Source: Cliona cf. orientalis
Taxonomy: Eukaryota > Porifera > Demospongiae > Clionaida > Clionaidae
Direction of reading: 5' to 3'
Assembly (NCBI GenBank): GCA_963930775.1
Contig: OZ005689.1
Location: 33,217,235 to 33,281,234, forward strand
Length of the DNA stretch: 64,000 bases
Shown: positions 32,790 through 43,609 of the stretch, piece by piece
How the letters are laid out: every line of letters begins with the position of its first letter
How positions within the stretch are numbered: the first letter of the stretch is position 1
Position numbers and translations under genes: made by a program
Notes under the pieces: model-generated
Database searches by the model: none
Seen by the model: only the letters and a program-made list of their open reading frames with translations
Told to the model about the DNA's origin: nothing

Positions 32790-34530
32790 TAATCTCGTGT
32801 CCACACGCGGATCTGAAAAAGAGTGTGATGAAACGCGTATTCAACTTTGGTTCCAGACGTACACGACGTATTATAGCGAGATCACGCTTGTTTGCTTATG
32901 CATAGCTTGCGCATCATTACTGCCTCGAAAACACAATCAAAGAAAATTATGGAGTCCGAGTGCTCTGCTTGTCTCAGTGCCTGATTCGTAGCCAAAGAGA
33001 TGGTCAGACACCAGCAGTATAAGGACAAAACGGGAAATTTTCCTGTCCCAGTTGGTAGAGAGGTAATTATGATTATCCACATCCTCGCTGGCTACAATAG
33101 AGCTCTTCGCCTTCTCCTGAACTTCACGGACGCTATAGCATAATCCAAACGCCAGGCAGCTTCAGCAATGGCTTGCTGAATGACACTGTCTGTCCAACGA
33201 GTAGTCCAGTGACTGCATGGAATCAAAATTGAATGTGCATTTCACCATACCCATTTTTGCATGCAACAAAGAGTCTGGGAACGAGACTACTGAATGTGGC
33301 CTGTACTTTCATAGATCTGCGACTGTAATCAAGACAAAGATACAGACCAATGTTAACTAGCCTGTCTGCATGATAAAGAGATCTAGCTGCTACAGTGGTA
33401 ACTCAAATAGCAACAATTGATAAAATCTGCAGAAACTAAAACTAGAGCTATAATTAGCTATACATTGTGCCTGCATGTGAGCAAGAAATGATAAAAATTT
33501 ACCTGACAATGCCTACTTTTTATGCTTGACTATGCAATGAACATAGTTCACGCTTTGCCCAACGGAGTAAATTATAAGGTCATACGCCCCAGACGATGGC
33601 GAGTTTTGATCCCACTACAGTGTATGTAAACGGAAAAGGGGCGTGTGTGATCGTATACTGCAAAAAAATCAAGGCTCTTTGATCAGACTCAAGCGATCAA
33701 GGCCTTGAGCTACAAACTGAAGTGCTCCATTGTTTTACATAGTAACGCTCTTGCTAATTGGTTGGTGAATTACCATACTCACTTGTATAAATCCAGCAGC
33801 CCAAAATTTAACGGCTGACTGATGCATTGGGTTGTGAATAGCTTCCTTTGGACCAGCAACTTCAAGGCCTATAATCTTAGTCTCAGAGCTGCACTAGATC
33901 AGTGAAATATTATGTTACAGTCATTCCATGATGATACTTCTGCATGTTGTGCAACACCCCCCCCCCCCCCCCCCAAAAAAAAAGAAACATCAGTGACAAT
34001 AATCAGATCTGCTGACCTGTATCCCACATTGATAGTGATTTAGAGTGATAATACCAGCTTGAACCATGGCAGCCTTTCAAATCCAAGGCAGGAATAATCT
34101 TGCCCATACCCAGTGCCATATTGCCTCATGCATGAGGTAACTGTCTGGCATAACTGGCTTCATATTCATGACAAATAGGGATAGAGAAACAACTAGAGCT
34201 CTATAGACGTCAGTCGCAGGTTGCATCTGCATCCACATCTATTTGCATAGAGATGAGAGCTGCAGCAGCAGCGTGCATATGTAGCTGACGACCCTTCCCA
34301 ATGTATTGTGCTAGGTTGTGCGCATGAGCTGAAGCACATTGGCATGCAGTGGGTAGAGTTGATAGGCATGGCCAATAAAGACGCAGTGTTTGCGATGCTT
34401 GTGGGCCTTGCCAAACAATTTGAAGCATAATGAAGCCAGTTTTTCGACGACGTTGATGGATTTGTTGTATTTACTAGTCACTCAGATGTCTAGATGTCCA
34501 GATCTGGCAAACAGATTTCTTTACCCCTTG
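32790..34530. repeat. Large repeat unit, copy 3 of 3
   Basis: Most diverged copy of 21228-23600. It lacks both the mariner-like MITE and the 449-bp TIR element, giving reference empty sites. It contains a C-run then A-run at about 33955-33983. Near 33590-33660 a block (TACGCCCCAGACGATGGCG) is the inverse of a block in the left arm at about 15300-15390. Confidence 0.72.
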
Positions 34531-34783
34531 TGCATGTGTGCAGGGTAATAAAATCAGCAAACAAAATATACTGTGATCACATGACTTGCCCACAGCATAT
34601 CCAATACCTGTGTTCCTACGCCTTGAGCATGAAGTAGTTTCATCTTGGCATCCAGGCTCTCTCAAATTCCACAAACTTGCTGATGAACAGTGTTAATTTC
34701 CTGTCCTCATGCCAGGCCTGAGCTCTAAACTTCAACAGTCAGCAGATACTGAGTGTACATGTGTAGCATGAAACTGAAACTTA

Positions 34784-35336
34784 TTAACCCTCGGCGCATG
34801 CGCGAGGGTTACGGTAGTCGTTCTATGTGTGAGTGAGTGAGTGAGTGTGTGTGTCTGTTACCGTGCTACCTGCTACGTACCTCGTTTCTATGTCTCAAAT
34901 GCGGTGTTGTAAGGTTCCTCACGGCGTTTTAATTGTATGCATTGTGTGGATTCAGCTGAAAACACTCCGTTCAAGAGTTCTGGCGTCATTTACTGGTCAC
35001 TGCCACGTTCCTCGCTCCCTGACGAGCTTTCGATAGACAAATCAGACAGTGATGGCTCCTTTTCAACTCAAAGGGTCTGTATGGCTAGAGATAGATCCAA
35101 CAAGACGACTGGCTCGTCACTTATTATAGCACACTGGCAGATAAGCTTCTTGGCTTATGCAAACTGCTGACACGGCACTAGCTAGCTAGCTACGTAGTAT
35201 TATGGCACACATGATACTGCTGCGATTGCATGCAATGTGCTCGTGCGCGTATTGCGTATGAGTAGTAATAGTAGTCTATCTGCTCAGTGCACTTGCTGCT
35301 TCATTTCTTATTACTCACAGCGCCGAGGGTTTAGCA
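34784..35336. mobile_element. TIR repeat with TTAACCCTCGGCGC ends, copy 1
   Basis: Starts TTAACCCTCGGCGCATGCGC and ends GCGCCGAGGGTTTAGCAC. The interior shares GAAAACACTCCGTTCAAGAG and GCACACTGGCAGATAAGCTT with 42738-43272. An overlapping frame (ENTPFKSSGV...) is partly conserved between copies but interrupted, so it is repeat-borne coding residue at most. Confidence 0.72.
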
Positions 35337-35339
35337 CTA

Positions 35340-36351
35340 ACGGTGTTCATTTATGGGCAGTAATTGCATGGGTGGCATGTCATCGAATTGCACCTTTGCT
35401 AGCCTCCTCTCCTAGCCCCACCCTTATCAGTTGCACATGCGTAGCAAACTAGTCCCTCCCCTGCTAACGGAATTGTGGAGCTCTGTGCAACCAGATGGGT
35501 TAGCGAAATGGTGGCAGTCTCTTGCTTAATCTGGGGCAGAGAGAGACTGGAGATAGTCCTACGGAACTGATATTTACTGACAATTATGTGCACTGTTTGC
35601 TGTGTGAAGCCGCCAAATCAGCGGATACTAGAAGTTTAGGTCTATCGGCCGATAAACAATGAAAAATGAGGAAGAAAGGGTTAATTAGATGAAATCCTTG
35701 CTCAGCATTTGGTCTTGCTGTCTTGTCTGCAGAGCAAACGTTTGTTATGCTAGGCCTATCAAATGTGGCCAGGAGTATCCATATTATTGCTATAATTTTC
35801 TTGATTATGTGCTTTCTGCAGAGCTTTTTAATTCTGAACAGTTCATCCAAGGTTTATTATTGAACATAATACGTGAGTACTGTAGAATCCCGCAATTATG
35901 CTCCCCCTCGTGCATAAACCCCCCACCCCCTTCCACAAGTTCCTACATAGGTAGTTGTGTCTTGCATATGTGTCTTCCCTGACTGTAGAATGTAGATATT
36001 AGAGTCCTTAAGCCAACAGCAGCTACATATGTACAGCTATAAAACTAGCCATTTGTGGTATACACTGTATATGCCTTACTTTGTCGTGTTTGCCCATCAA
36101 ATAACCACAAAAATGCAGAGATCTCACACCCATGTGGCATTTGTTAGGCAGGAATGTCACGATCTCGCATATAAGCCCCCTCCCCAGTTTTTGACCAATG
36201 CTATCATGCAGATGGGGGGGGGGGGGGGTGGGGGTGGCGTAATCGCGGGATTCTACAGTGTATGTACGTACTAAAGGAATTGTGACCATGACCAAACTGA
36301 TCGTAAATTTAGTGCTTGCATGGTGATACTGTATCTATTCCTCTTCTGCAG
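35340..36351. other. No gene recognised
   Basis: A G-run (about 36213-36230) and AT-rich sequence. A frame at 35689-35982 is open for 97 codons but ends in low-complexity sequence and matches nothing I know. Confidence 0.35.
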
Positions 36352-38454
36352 TGACATGGATTCGGTTGAGAGTGCTGATGCACAAAAGGTGAGTACTTAA
36401 AAAAATGAACACCAATGGTGCTAAACCCTCGGCGCGGTGAGATTTGTTTATAGCTAACAAGAAATGATAGCGACATATTGAAAGGCTGAAATATTTGTAC
36501 GAATGGAATTTGGTAGCAAATTGGCTTTGCAATTAAGTTGGCAAACCTTAAGTATGGGGGTGGTGTGCACAAGATGACATACTGTGATTAAGTGTACATG
36601 TACAGTAATAGAATAGTCATGTGAAGCACTATTATAGTGCAAAACTATGGGCAAAGTGATATGTGCATGCCGTTGGGGCAAAACTCTGTTCTAATAAAAC
36701 GTTATCTCCTGAACGAAGCCTTTTTGGCAAAATCCCTGTTATAGAAAACACCACAAAAAAGCCTGTGATAACTTGTTTTGTGCTTGGAAATGAATGGCCT
36801 GGTGATAACAGACGTACACACACAGACACAAAGCAAGCACAGTAACCCCGCGGTGCATGCGCCGAGAGTCAATATGAAGTTTTATTAGCCTTGGACCTGA
36901 GCGATTTACTTTATTATCATTTTACACAGGATATGGACATGGTGTCTAGTGATACACCAGAAAGGCAGGTGATGGACGGTCTTATCAAGGTGAGGTGGTA
37001 AATGTATGTTATATGAGTTTGATTGTGTTTGGGGAGTGGTGGGGGGAGTACATTTACATGTACGTTGTATATACAGAAGAAAGGCACCATCCCTATGGGA
37101 TCTGGGCAAATTGGCATCAACTTTGAAGCTTTGCAGTTGTGATTTTATACGCACAAAATTACTATTGTTTCTGGGGGCCACACAAAATTAAAGTTGTGTT
37201 TTTTTTGTCCCTCATCTCTGCCACCTACTATGTACAGCGATCCTGTACTGAGCCAATGCCAAATTTAGATCCACCAATATTGTTGCAATAAAGATTTTGG
37301 GCCCCACCTCTAAATTTAATTTCTGTCAAAACTGTCGACTCGCCAAGACTAGAATGGAGGAACAGTAGCAAATGGCTAACTCGGCTAGTGTGGGAGGAAA
37401 CTCTGGCTGCTTGTGATGCTTGTTGGCCTTACCAAAAGTACTTTTTTCTGTCTCCATAAAAACTCATAATGTCAGGGGACCTAGCTATAGGCACTCAAGT
37501 GACTCATTAGACAATCTATCAAACATGACATGACATGACATGACATGACATGACGAAAAACATTGCATTAGTGTTCCGAGGGAAGATAAGTTTATTGATT
37601 AGAGAAAACTTTTGGCATGTTGTACGTGTCTTGTAAATATGAATGGTAATCACTCTCAAGGGATGGAGGGGGGAGGGCGGCTTCAAGGGACAATCTTTAC
37701 AAACTACATGTAAATAGTATAACCAAGAAGTGATGATGCTTTACCATTTTGTTTGAATATAGCTTGGGGGGCTGGTGTGTGTACACTAAACACGGAGGTA
37801 CATGTAAATATTTTACTGTATGGTACTTACATGACGCTGTACATATAATAGTTGGACACTGCTTTGGAGGTTTCTACGTAATTTAGAAAACCGAAGGCTC
37901 TATATAGTATCCCTAGGGCAGCGAGAGTTTTACGGAGCCCGAGGACTTCTAAATCACATAGAAACCGACCAAAACAGTGTCTAACAAATTTAGATCATAG
38001 GAACTGAGTGCACGGCAGCAGCGCCTCTCGATCAAGAAGAGTTGCCATAATAACGTACGGCCCAGTAACAAAGTGAATCTAGTTACGATGGCAGAACTGT
38101 CATCGCTTGGACTTGAGAACACGGGCAAGTTGCCGTTTGCTTCTTGCTAAGTCAGCGAATTCCAAACGGACTCCACCTACTACACTGTAATTATTGCATC
38201 GCAATCGCACACGCTCAATGTTGGAACGGGTTGCATATTTGTGGTTGTGTGTACTGAACCACAGCTTCAGCTAGGCTCCTTATTAGAGCTACTATACTGC
38301 AGTATGTTTTTGTCTCCATTTTTTGTACTTATGGATAGCTACAACCAATTCGGCCTCATCCTCCGAGCTATGAAATTTATAGGTGTCTTTACAAGGGTCT
38401 ATGATTCTTTGTATGTATACATGCACATCACCGTAAGCATATTTATCCATTTAG
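36352..38454 (+). CDS. Possible 5' exons upstream of the transposase
   Basis: Two small exons, 36352-36388 (acceptor CTGCAG, donor GTGAGT) and 36930-36989 (ACACAG, GTGAGG), join in phase to sequence after an acceptor at 38454. The peptides are acidic (DMDSVESADAQK; DMDMVSSDTPERQ...). They continue into a 13-residue tandem repeat (ETDSLSVTVESDE, ETDSLNVTVESKD) at about 38476-38550. That frame ends at TAA 38698-38700, one base out of register with the transposase frame. The exons may encode the transposase N-terminus with a frameshift, or belong to a separate transcript. Confidence 0.4.
36421..36870. mobile_element. TTAACCCTCGGCGC repeat, reverse-orientation copy
   Basis: Left CTAAACCCTCGGCGC and a diverged right end (CGCGGTGCATGCGCCGAGAG) identify it. 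It lies in the intron between the two small exons upstream of the transposase. Confidence 0.5.
37523..37553. repeat. Pentamer tandem repeat (ACATG)n
   Basis: About six ACATG units in a row. Confidence 0.9.
37851..37985. mobile_element. 135-bp palindromic MITE, copy 1
   Basis: Ends GTTGGACACTG and CAGTGTCTAAC, with inverted blocks around TTTCTA(C/T)GT(A/G)ATTTAGAA. A copy of identical length lies at 52242-52376. No TSD is clear. Confidence 0.8.
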
Positions 38455-38551
38455 GATACCCCAACAACTGACAAAGAGACTGATAGTCTCAGTGTGACAG
38501 TGGAGAGTGATGAAGAGACTGATAGTCTCAATGTGACAGTGGAGAGTAAAG

Positions 38552-41500
38552 ATGGCTCCCTGTATATTCCAACCCCTCAAAGAAAGGATAGCAAATGCGT
38601 CAATTATTCCATCAAATATTTGCTTCATGGACTTGAAACAATTGGACAAGTTCATAAAGCGAGTGAACCAAATACGTGGTTGTGCCACACCTGGTTGTAA
38701 AGGTGCATTGTGTCCCATTCATGTGAAAAGCCTTGGGCTGGGTGGTGCTCTTTCTATCACCTATGCTTGTAACGGTTGTGCTAATCAGTGGGCATTGTTT
38801 GAAACATCATCTAAATATGAGCTAGATTGTGCTACCGAAATTAGTGTTGCTGCACAGGTGGCTTTTATCATAGCTGGTTGCACGCATATGACGTATTATA
38901 AGGTGCTGAAGCATGCACTTGGGATTGAAGCAGTCAGTTGGCCAATGTTTGATTCGACCATCAAGAGAATGTACCCCATTGTCAAAGAGATGGTCGATAA
39001 GATGTGCGATGATGCAAAGGACGACATGCGACGCATGGACCAAAATGAACTGGGTTCATGGAATCGTGCTGTCACGTCCGCTGATGGCACGTGGATGACA
39101 CGTGGTTTTCACAGCAAGAATGCTACTTTCAGCATTCGTAATTATTATAATGGAGCTCTTCTTTACCGCAAGCATCTCTGTCAGAAAGGCAGAGATGACA
39201 TAATTAAAGAAGAGCTCTACCAGGGGACCTCCAAGGGTGCCGAAGGCTATGCTGCACGCCTTACGTTCAAAAGAGCCAAGGACGAAGGAATGAACATTGC
39301 CATTCAGTGGCAAGATGCTGACTCGTCGTCCTCTAAGGCAGTGACAGACCACTTTCCCGATGCCAAGATCATGATCTGTGGTGGACATGCCGGTAGGGCC
39401 CACAAGAAGCAGCTGGAAAAGCTGCAGAAAATTAAATCCTTCACTGTTGGTTTAATAAGCAAGTATGAAAAGACTTTTCCATCTGTTGGTGATGTGGTCT
39501 GTCATTGCTCGAGGCACAAACAGGGATGTGGTTGCTTCTCCAAGGCATTCATCGAAAAGGCTAGAAACTACTTTTCGCTAATTTTGTCGATGAGTGAATC
39601 TGCCGAAGAGTTTGCAACCAGGATAAAGGGATTGGCCAGACACGCCCGCGACGAGCACGAGTGGGAGGATGGTAGGTGTGACTTTCACCAACTTCGAGTA
39701 TGTAGCTGTGATGAGTGTGAGGATGGAGAGGATCTGAAGTGCAAAGGAACGGAGTATCACACTAGGCATGCACTGACCTGTCCTTTCCACTCTCTGGCTT
39801 ACGAAATTGAATTGCACGAGAGAGCAGAAATGGCTGAACAGCTAGTTCACCCCATTCTTAAGAGGGGGCATTCCAATTGGTTGGAGGCCTCCCACAATGT
39901 GTTCATTCGCTTCAGACCAAAGCACATCTTCCTGGAGAGGCTACACTATGTGGTTTCCACCGAGCTGGCTCTACTGCAGTCCAACATGACGTACATGTAT
40001 GAGAAGCGTGGGCCACAATATCATTGGGTGGTTGAGCTATTTGAGCGTTTGAAGCTACCTGTGTTTGATGGTGTTCAGGCTGCTTTGGAGGCATTCAATC
40101 GACAGAGAAAGATGAACTTAGATCAGGAAAAGACCGATTCCTCCAAGCAGAGGCGAATACAGTTAAAATGTGAGCGAACAGTGGATGCACAGCGTCGCAA
40201 GCTGTGGTCAAAGAAGCATGGCCATGATACCTATGGCAGTGATGACAGCGACATAGACGAAGACGAACTCAAGCGAATAGGACGGAAGAAGCGTGCAACT
40301 GGAGGGATGTGCAAGTGTGGGTCCACCACTCACCAACGTACCAACCATAGTGACTGTCCTTTGAACGTGAAGAATCAGAGAAGTGGTGTTTCTGTGGATG
40401 ACAGAGCATTTGACAGTAATGATGTCATTTATTATTCTGAAGATTCCCCGTCAGATGCAGAAACCAAAGAAGGTGCTCCTACCCCAACTGGTGACACTAG
40501 CTGGTGTTTCGAAGATGACATAATAAGTGGTATCTGCGTGTGTGGAGCGCTCGGACGAGCACACAAGAGGGATTGCCCCTCGAACTCACGAAATCGTTAC
40601 GTTGGGTGCACATTATTTCCCAAGGCCTCTTCTGCTGACTCTGGCAAGAATGCCAAGAATGACAATTGTGCAAAATCCAAACCTCCTAAAGGAAGTAAGT
40701 CCACTCGTGTAGGAAAGAGAGAAAAGCCAGGTGGTGAGAAGCCTCCCCCGGCGAAAAAGCCACGGCCCAGCTTCAAGGTAGGTGACTGCGTGAATTTGCA
40801 TGATAGCAAACTGGGCAAATGTCACCTTCCTTGCTGTATTGTGCAAGTGTTTGGTGATAGATGCCTACTGTGTTGTCGCAAGGGAGTTCTCACTACTGGC
40901 TATGCAAAGGGGCAGTTGACGGCTATCAGCAGTGATCTGTCCATTTCTGTAGACAACTGGCGAACTGCAGGAAGGACCTCACTTCGAGATGTAGCAAATG
41001 ATTCTGCAAGTCTCGAAGTGTGTAACTGTGGCCTAGCCAAGACCACTGTTGAGCACGTTATTGACCTGACTGAGGATCCCACAGTCGTATCTTCAGCCGA
41101 TGGTTCTGCAGTTGCAAACAACACCTGGGTGTCCACTCCACTGTACACCTTGCACATAGATAAGAAACGGGAAATAGTTTCGTCTGATGGTTGGCTCTCA
41201 GACACAGTCATTAGGGCTGGTCAGGGTCAGTTGCTCGTCTTGCAGGAATTCCCAAACATAGCCGGCCTGCAAGATCCGGCAGTTCACAGGAGTCTGTCGT
41301 TCCAAATCCTCAGAGGAGAATTTGTGCAGATCATCTTTGTTGGAGGCTGTCACTGGTGTACTGTTTCCAACGTTGGATGTGACGATGGAGTGGTCAATGT
41401 GTACGACAGCATGTACCCCAGTGTTTCCAGTGGAACGGTGAAGTTGATTGCCAGCCTTGTGTTCAGTCCTGCTAAACAGCTCGTAGTGAGAATGATGGAC

Positions 41501-41875
41501 GTTGGAAGGCAGTCAAATGGTTCAGATTGTGGAGTCCTTGCCTTGGCATTTGCCTACGACATTTGCAGTGGTAATGACCCATGCAAGATTAAGTACGATC
41601 ACAGGACTATGAGGCAGCACTTGGCAGAGTGCTTGGAGAAATGTCGCCTCTCTCGCTTCCCAGTGGTTGGTGAGCGCAGGACTGCTGGTATCAGGCACAC
41701 CCAGTCAGTGGACCTTCACTGCTCCTGCCGCTTGCCCGAGGAAGAAGGCGATATAATGGCCGAGTGTGATGTATGTAAAACCTGGTACCACCAACACTGC
41801 ATGGACATTCCTAACAATGTTTTTGAAGATAAAGCAGAGGTCCCCTGGAAGTGTAAATCATGTGCGGCAGTGTGA
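38552..41875 (+). CDS. DDE-type (Mutator-like) transposase with zinc knuckles, Ulp1-like protease and PHD finger
   Basis: An intact 1107-residue frame. Residues about 20-90 hold a Cys-rich N-terminal motif (CATPGCKG, CNGC). Candidate catalytic acids are D178 (SADGTW), D255 (WQDAD, followed by CGGH at 276-279) and E445 (NWLEASHN). Two CxC...H...C knuckles lie at 588-602 and 662-676. Residues about 930-1000 match a Ulp1/SENP-type cysteine protease: H934-W, D952, Q987 and C993 within NGSDCG. A PHD finger occupies 1057-1104 (C1057, C1059, C1072, C1075, H1080, C1083, C1101, C1104). MULE-like elements with Ulp1 domains are known in eukaryotes; this exact order I infer from motifs. It would cut and paste DNA in the nucleus; the protease may act on SUMO-like conjugates and the PHD may read histone tails. 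The ATG follows an in-frame stop. Two decayed relatives are at 47444 and 52724. Terminal inverted repeats were not found. Confidence 0.85.
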   Translation: MAPCIFQPLKERIANASIIPSNICFMDLKQLDKFIKRVNQIRGCATPGCKGALCPIHVKSLGLGGALSITYACNGCANQWALFETSSKYELDCATEISVAAQVAFIIAGCTHMTYYKVLKHALGIEAVSWPMFDSTIKRMYPIVKEMVDKMCDDAKDDMRRMDQNELGSWNRAVTSADGTWMTRGFHSKNATFSIRNYYNGALLYRKHLCQKGRDDIIKEELYQGTSKGAEGYAARLTFKRAKDEGMNIAIQWQDADSSSSKAVTDHFPDAKIMICGGHAGRAHKKQLEKLQKIKSFTVGLISKYEKTFPSVGDVVCHCSRHKQGCGCFSKAFIEKARNYFSLILSMSESAEEFATRIKGLARHARDEHEWEDGRCDFHQLRVCSCDECEDGEDLKCKGTEYHTRHALTCPFHSLAYEIELHERAEMAEQLVHPILKRGHSNWLEASHNVFIRFRPKHIFLERLHYVVSTELALLQSNMTYMYEKRGPQYHWVVELFERLKLPVFDGVQAALEAFNRQRKMNLDQEKTDSSKQRRIQLKCERTVDAQRRKLWSKKHGHDTYGSDDSDIDEDELKRIGRKKRATGGMCKCGSTTHQRTNHSDCPLNVKNQRSGVSVDDRAFDSNDVIYYSEDSPSDAETKEGAPTPTGDTSWCFEDDIISGICVCGALGRAHKRDCPSNSRNRYVGCTLFPKASSADSGKNAKNDNCAKSKPPKGSKSTRVGKREKPGGEKPPPAKKPRPSFKVGDCVNLHDSKLGKCHLPCCIVQVFGDRCLLCCRKGVLTTGYAKGQLTAISSDLSISVDNWRTAGRTSLRDVANDSASLEVCNCGLAKTTVEHVIDLTEDPTVVSSADGSAVANNTWVSTPLYTLHIDKKREIVSSDGWLSDTVIRAGQGQLLVLQEFPNIAGLQDPAVHRSLSFQILRGEFVQIIFVGGCHWCTVSNVGCDDGVVNVYDSMYPSVSSGTVKLIASLVFSPAKQLVVRMMDVGRQSNGSDCGVLALAFAYDICSGNDPCKIKYDHRTMRQHLAECLEKCRLSRFPVVGERRTAGIRHTQSVDLHCSCRLPEEEGDIMAECDVCKTWYHQHCMDIPNNVFEDKAEVPWKCKSCAAV

Positions 41876-42008
41876 AACTCCGCTTAGTATTTTATTATAA
41901 TTTCCAGGTGTGGCCACATGTATTGATTACCAGTCCATTCTCTCTCTCTTATGTTTCCTTCTTTTGGAAATGATATCACATCTCTGTCTTCTCTCTCCCT
42001 CCCCCCTC

Positions 42009-42012
<4 letters not shown>

Positions 42013-42085
<73 letters not shown>

Positions 42086-42090
42086 TGCTC
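42013..42090. repeat. CT microsatellite
   Basis: A long (CT)n run, about 75 bp with one or two interruptions, 140 bp after the transposase stop. Confidence 0.95.
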
Positions 42091-42543
42091 ATCTCAATGC
42101 TAGTACATGTATGTGTACATGTCTAATATCATATTTCTTCTCAGTATTATTTCTCTTTCAGTGTTCTCCTGAGTGTTAAAGGCACGTCAACTCAATAACC
42201 CTGATGCAGGGATAGGTTTATGCAGTTATAGGCTATACCTGTGTCGTTTCTTGAGTTTTGTTTGTGTAACACTGTACAGCATAGTTCCTGGTCATAGGGT
42301 ACAGGTACTGGTTATCTGATGTAGCTGGGTGCTTGTAGTGATGCTGCCTTGGTAAAGGTCTCAGCTGCTATTAAGTTTTTTGTCATCACGTGCAACTATA
42401 GCTATGTGCACACATTCAGCTTCCTCCTTAAGCCAAAGCAGTGTGGCCTTTGCTCACAACAAATAGCTGACTGATTTTTTTTCACTATTCTATAAGGAAG
42501 TGCACAAATGCAAACAGGGTTGTTCTCTGCTCTGCCATACTAA

Positions 42544-42629
42544 GTCAGTTGCCTGAAGCTCCCACCCTCGGGTGGCGTGACAAGTCGTTGATGGCTTCTG
42601 CTTTTCACATTGGAGTTATATTTCTCTCT
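42544..42629. repeat. 86-bp direct repeat, copy 1 (copy 2 at 43524-43609)
   Basis: GTCAGTTGCCTGAAGCTCCC through TATATTTCTCTCT is repeated almost unchanged in direct orientation 980 bp downstream. The intervening DNA holds a TTAACCCTCGGCAC element. This looks like a local tandem duplication or element-bounded repeat. Confidence 0.85.
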
Positions 42630-42737
42630 TGTGTTCTCTATCCCTGTCTATACTACATGTACATGTATATTTATATTATGTGGCTGCATCACTCTCTCTC
42701 TCTCTTTCTCTGTATCATCTCAATACTTCAATACTTA

Positions 42738-43272
42738 TTAACCCTCGGCACATGCACAAGGGTTACTGTAGTCGTTCTGTGTGTGAGTGTGTGTGTCTGT
42801 TACCACGCTACCTGCTACAGACGTCATTTCTATGTCTCAAACACAGTATTGTAAGGTTCCTTACCGTGTTGCGATTATATGTATTGTGTGGATTTAACTG
42901 AAAACACTCCGTTCAAGAGTTTTCGCGTCATTTGCAGGTCACCGCCGCCTTCCTCGCTTTCTGATGAGCTTTTGATCAACAGAAGAGATAGTAATGGCTT
43001 CTTTTCAACTCGAAGGATATGTATGGCAAGAGATAGTTTGGGAAGACGACTGGCTCATCTCTAATCGTAGCACACTGGCAGATAAGCTTCTTGGCTTTCT
43101 GCTGACACGGCACTCGACTATGCACTGTACTGCTGTATGGCACACGTGGATACTGCAGTCGCGTGCAATATGCACATGCGCACATTCTTGCGGTTACTTC
43201 TTGCTCAGTACAGTAATAGTAGATATGCAACCTGCTTTACAGTGCCTGCTTTACAGCGCCGAGGGTTTAGCA
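42738..43272. mobile_element. TTAACCCTCGGCGC-type TIR repeat, copy 2
   Basis: Starts TTAACCCTCGGCACATGCAC and ends GCGCCGAGGGTTTAGCAC. It is collinear with 34784-35336. The frame with ENTPFKS is again partly preserved. Confidence 0.72.
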
Positions 43273-43609
43273 CCAATGGTCTTCATTTGTATTGGGCACT
43301 TGGTACAGTTGTTTGTTGCCCTGTTCAAAGCTGATTATAATTATTACAGAGCAGTAGGTACAGGTATAGATTTCCGAGTGAAATTTTTATGAGTGAAAAC
43401 TTGATATCAAGTTGTATCTCATGTTGCTCTAACATAATCTGCTCTACAGTACTCTATAAGCCATAGTGTGCATAGTAAAGTAATCGGGTGGTTTGGTATT
43501 TTTCCCTCTTTCTCCTTGTTGAAGTCAGTTGCCTGAAGCTCCCACCCTCGGGTGGCGTGATGAGTCGTTGATGGCTTCTGGTTTTCACATTGGAGTTATA
43601 TTTCTCTCT

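Noticed and set aside
37523..37553. CRISPR-like or telomeric array
   Set aside because: It is a simple ACATG pentamer run without spacers; the GGGTTTGGG motifs elsewhere are too short for telomere repeats.
42013..42179. Ser/Leu-rich plus-strand frame
   Set aside because: Translation of a CT microsatellite.
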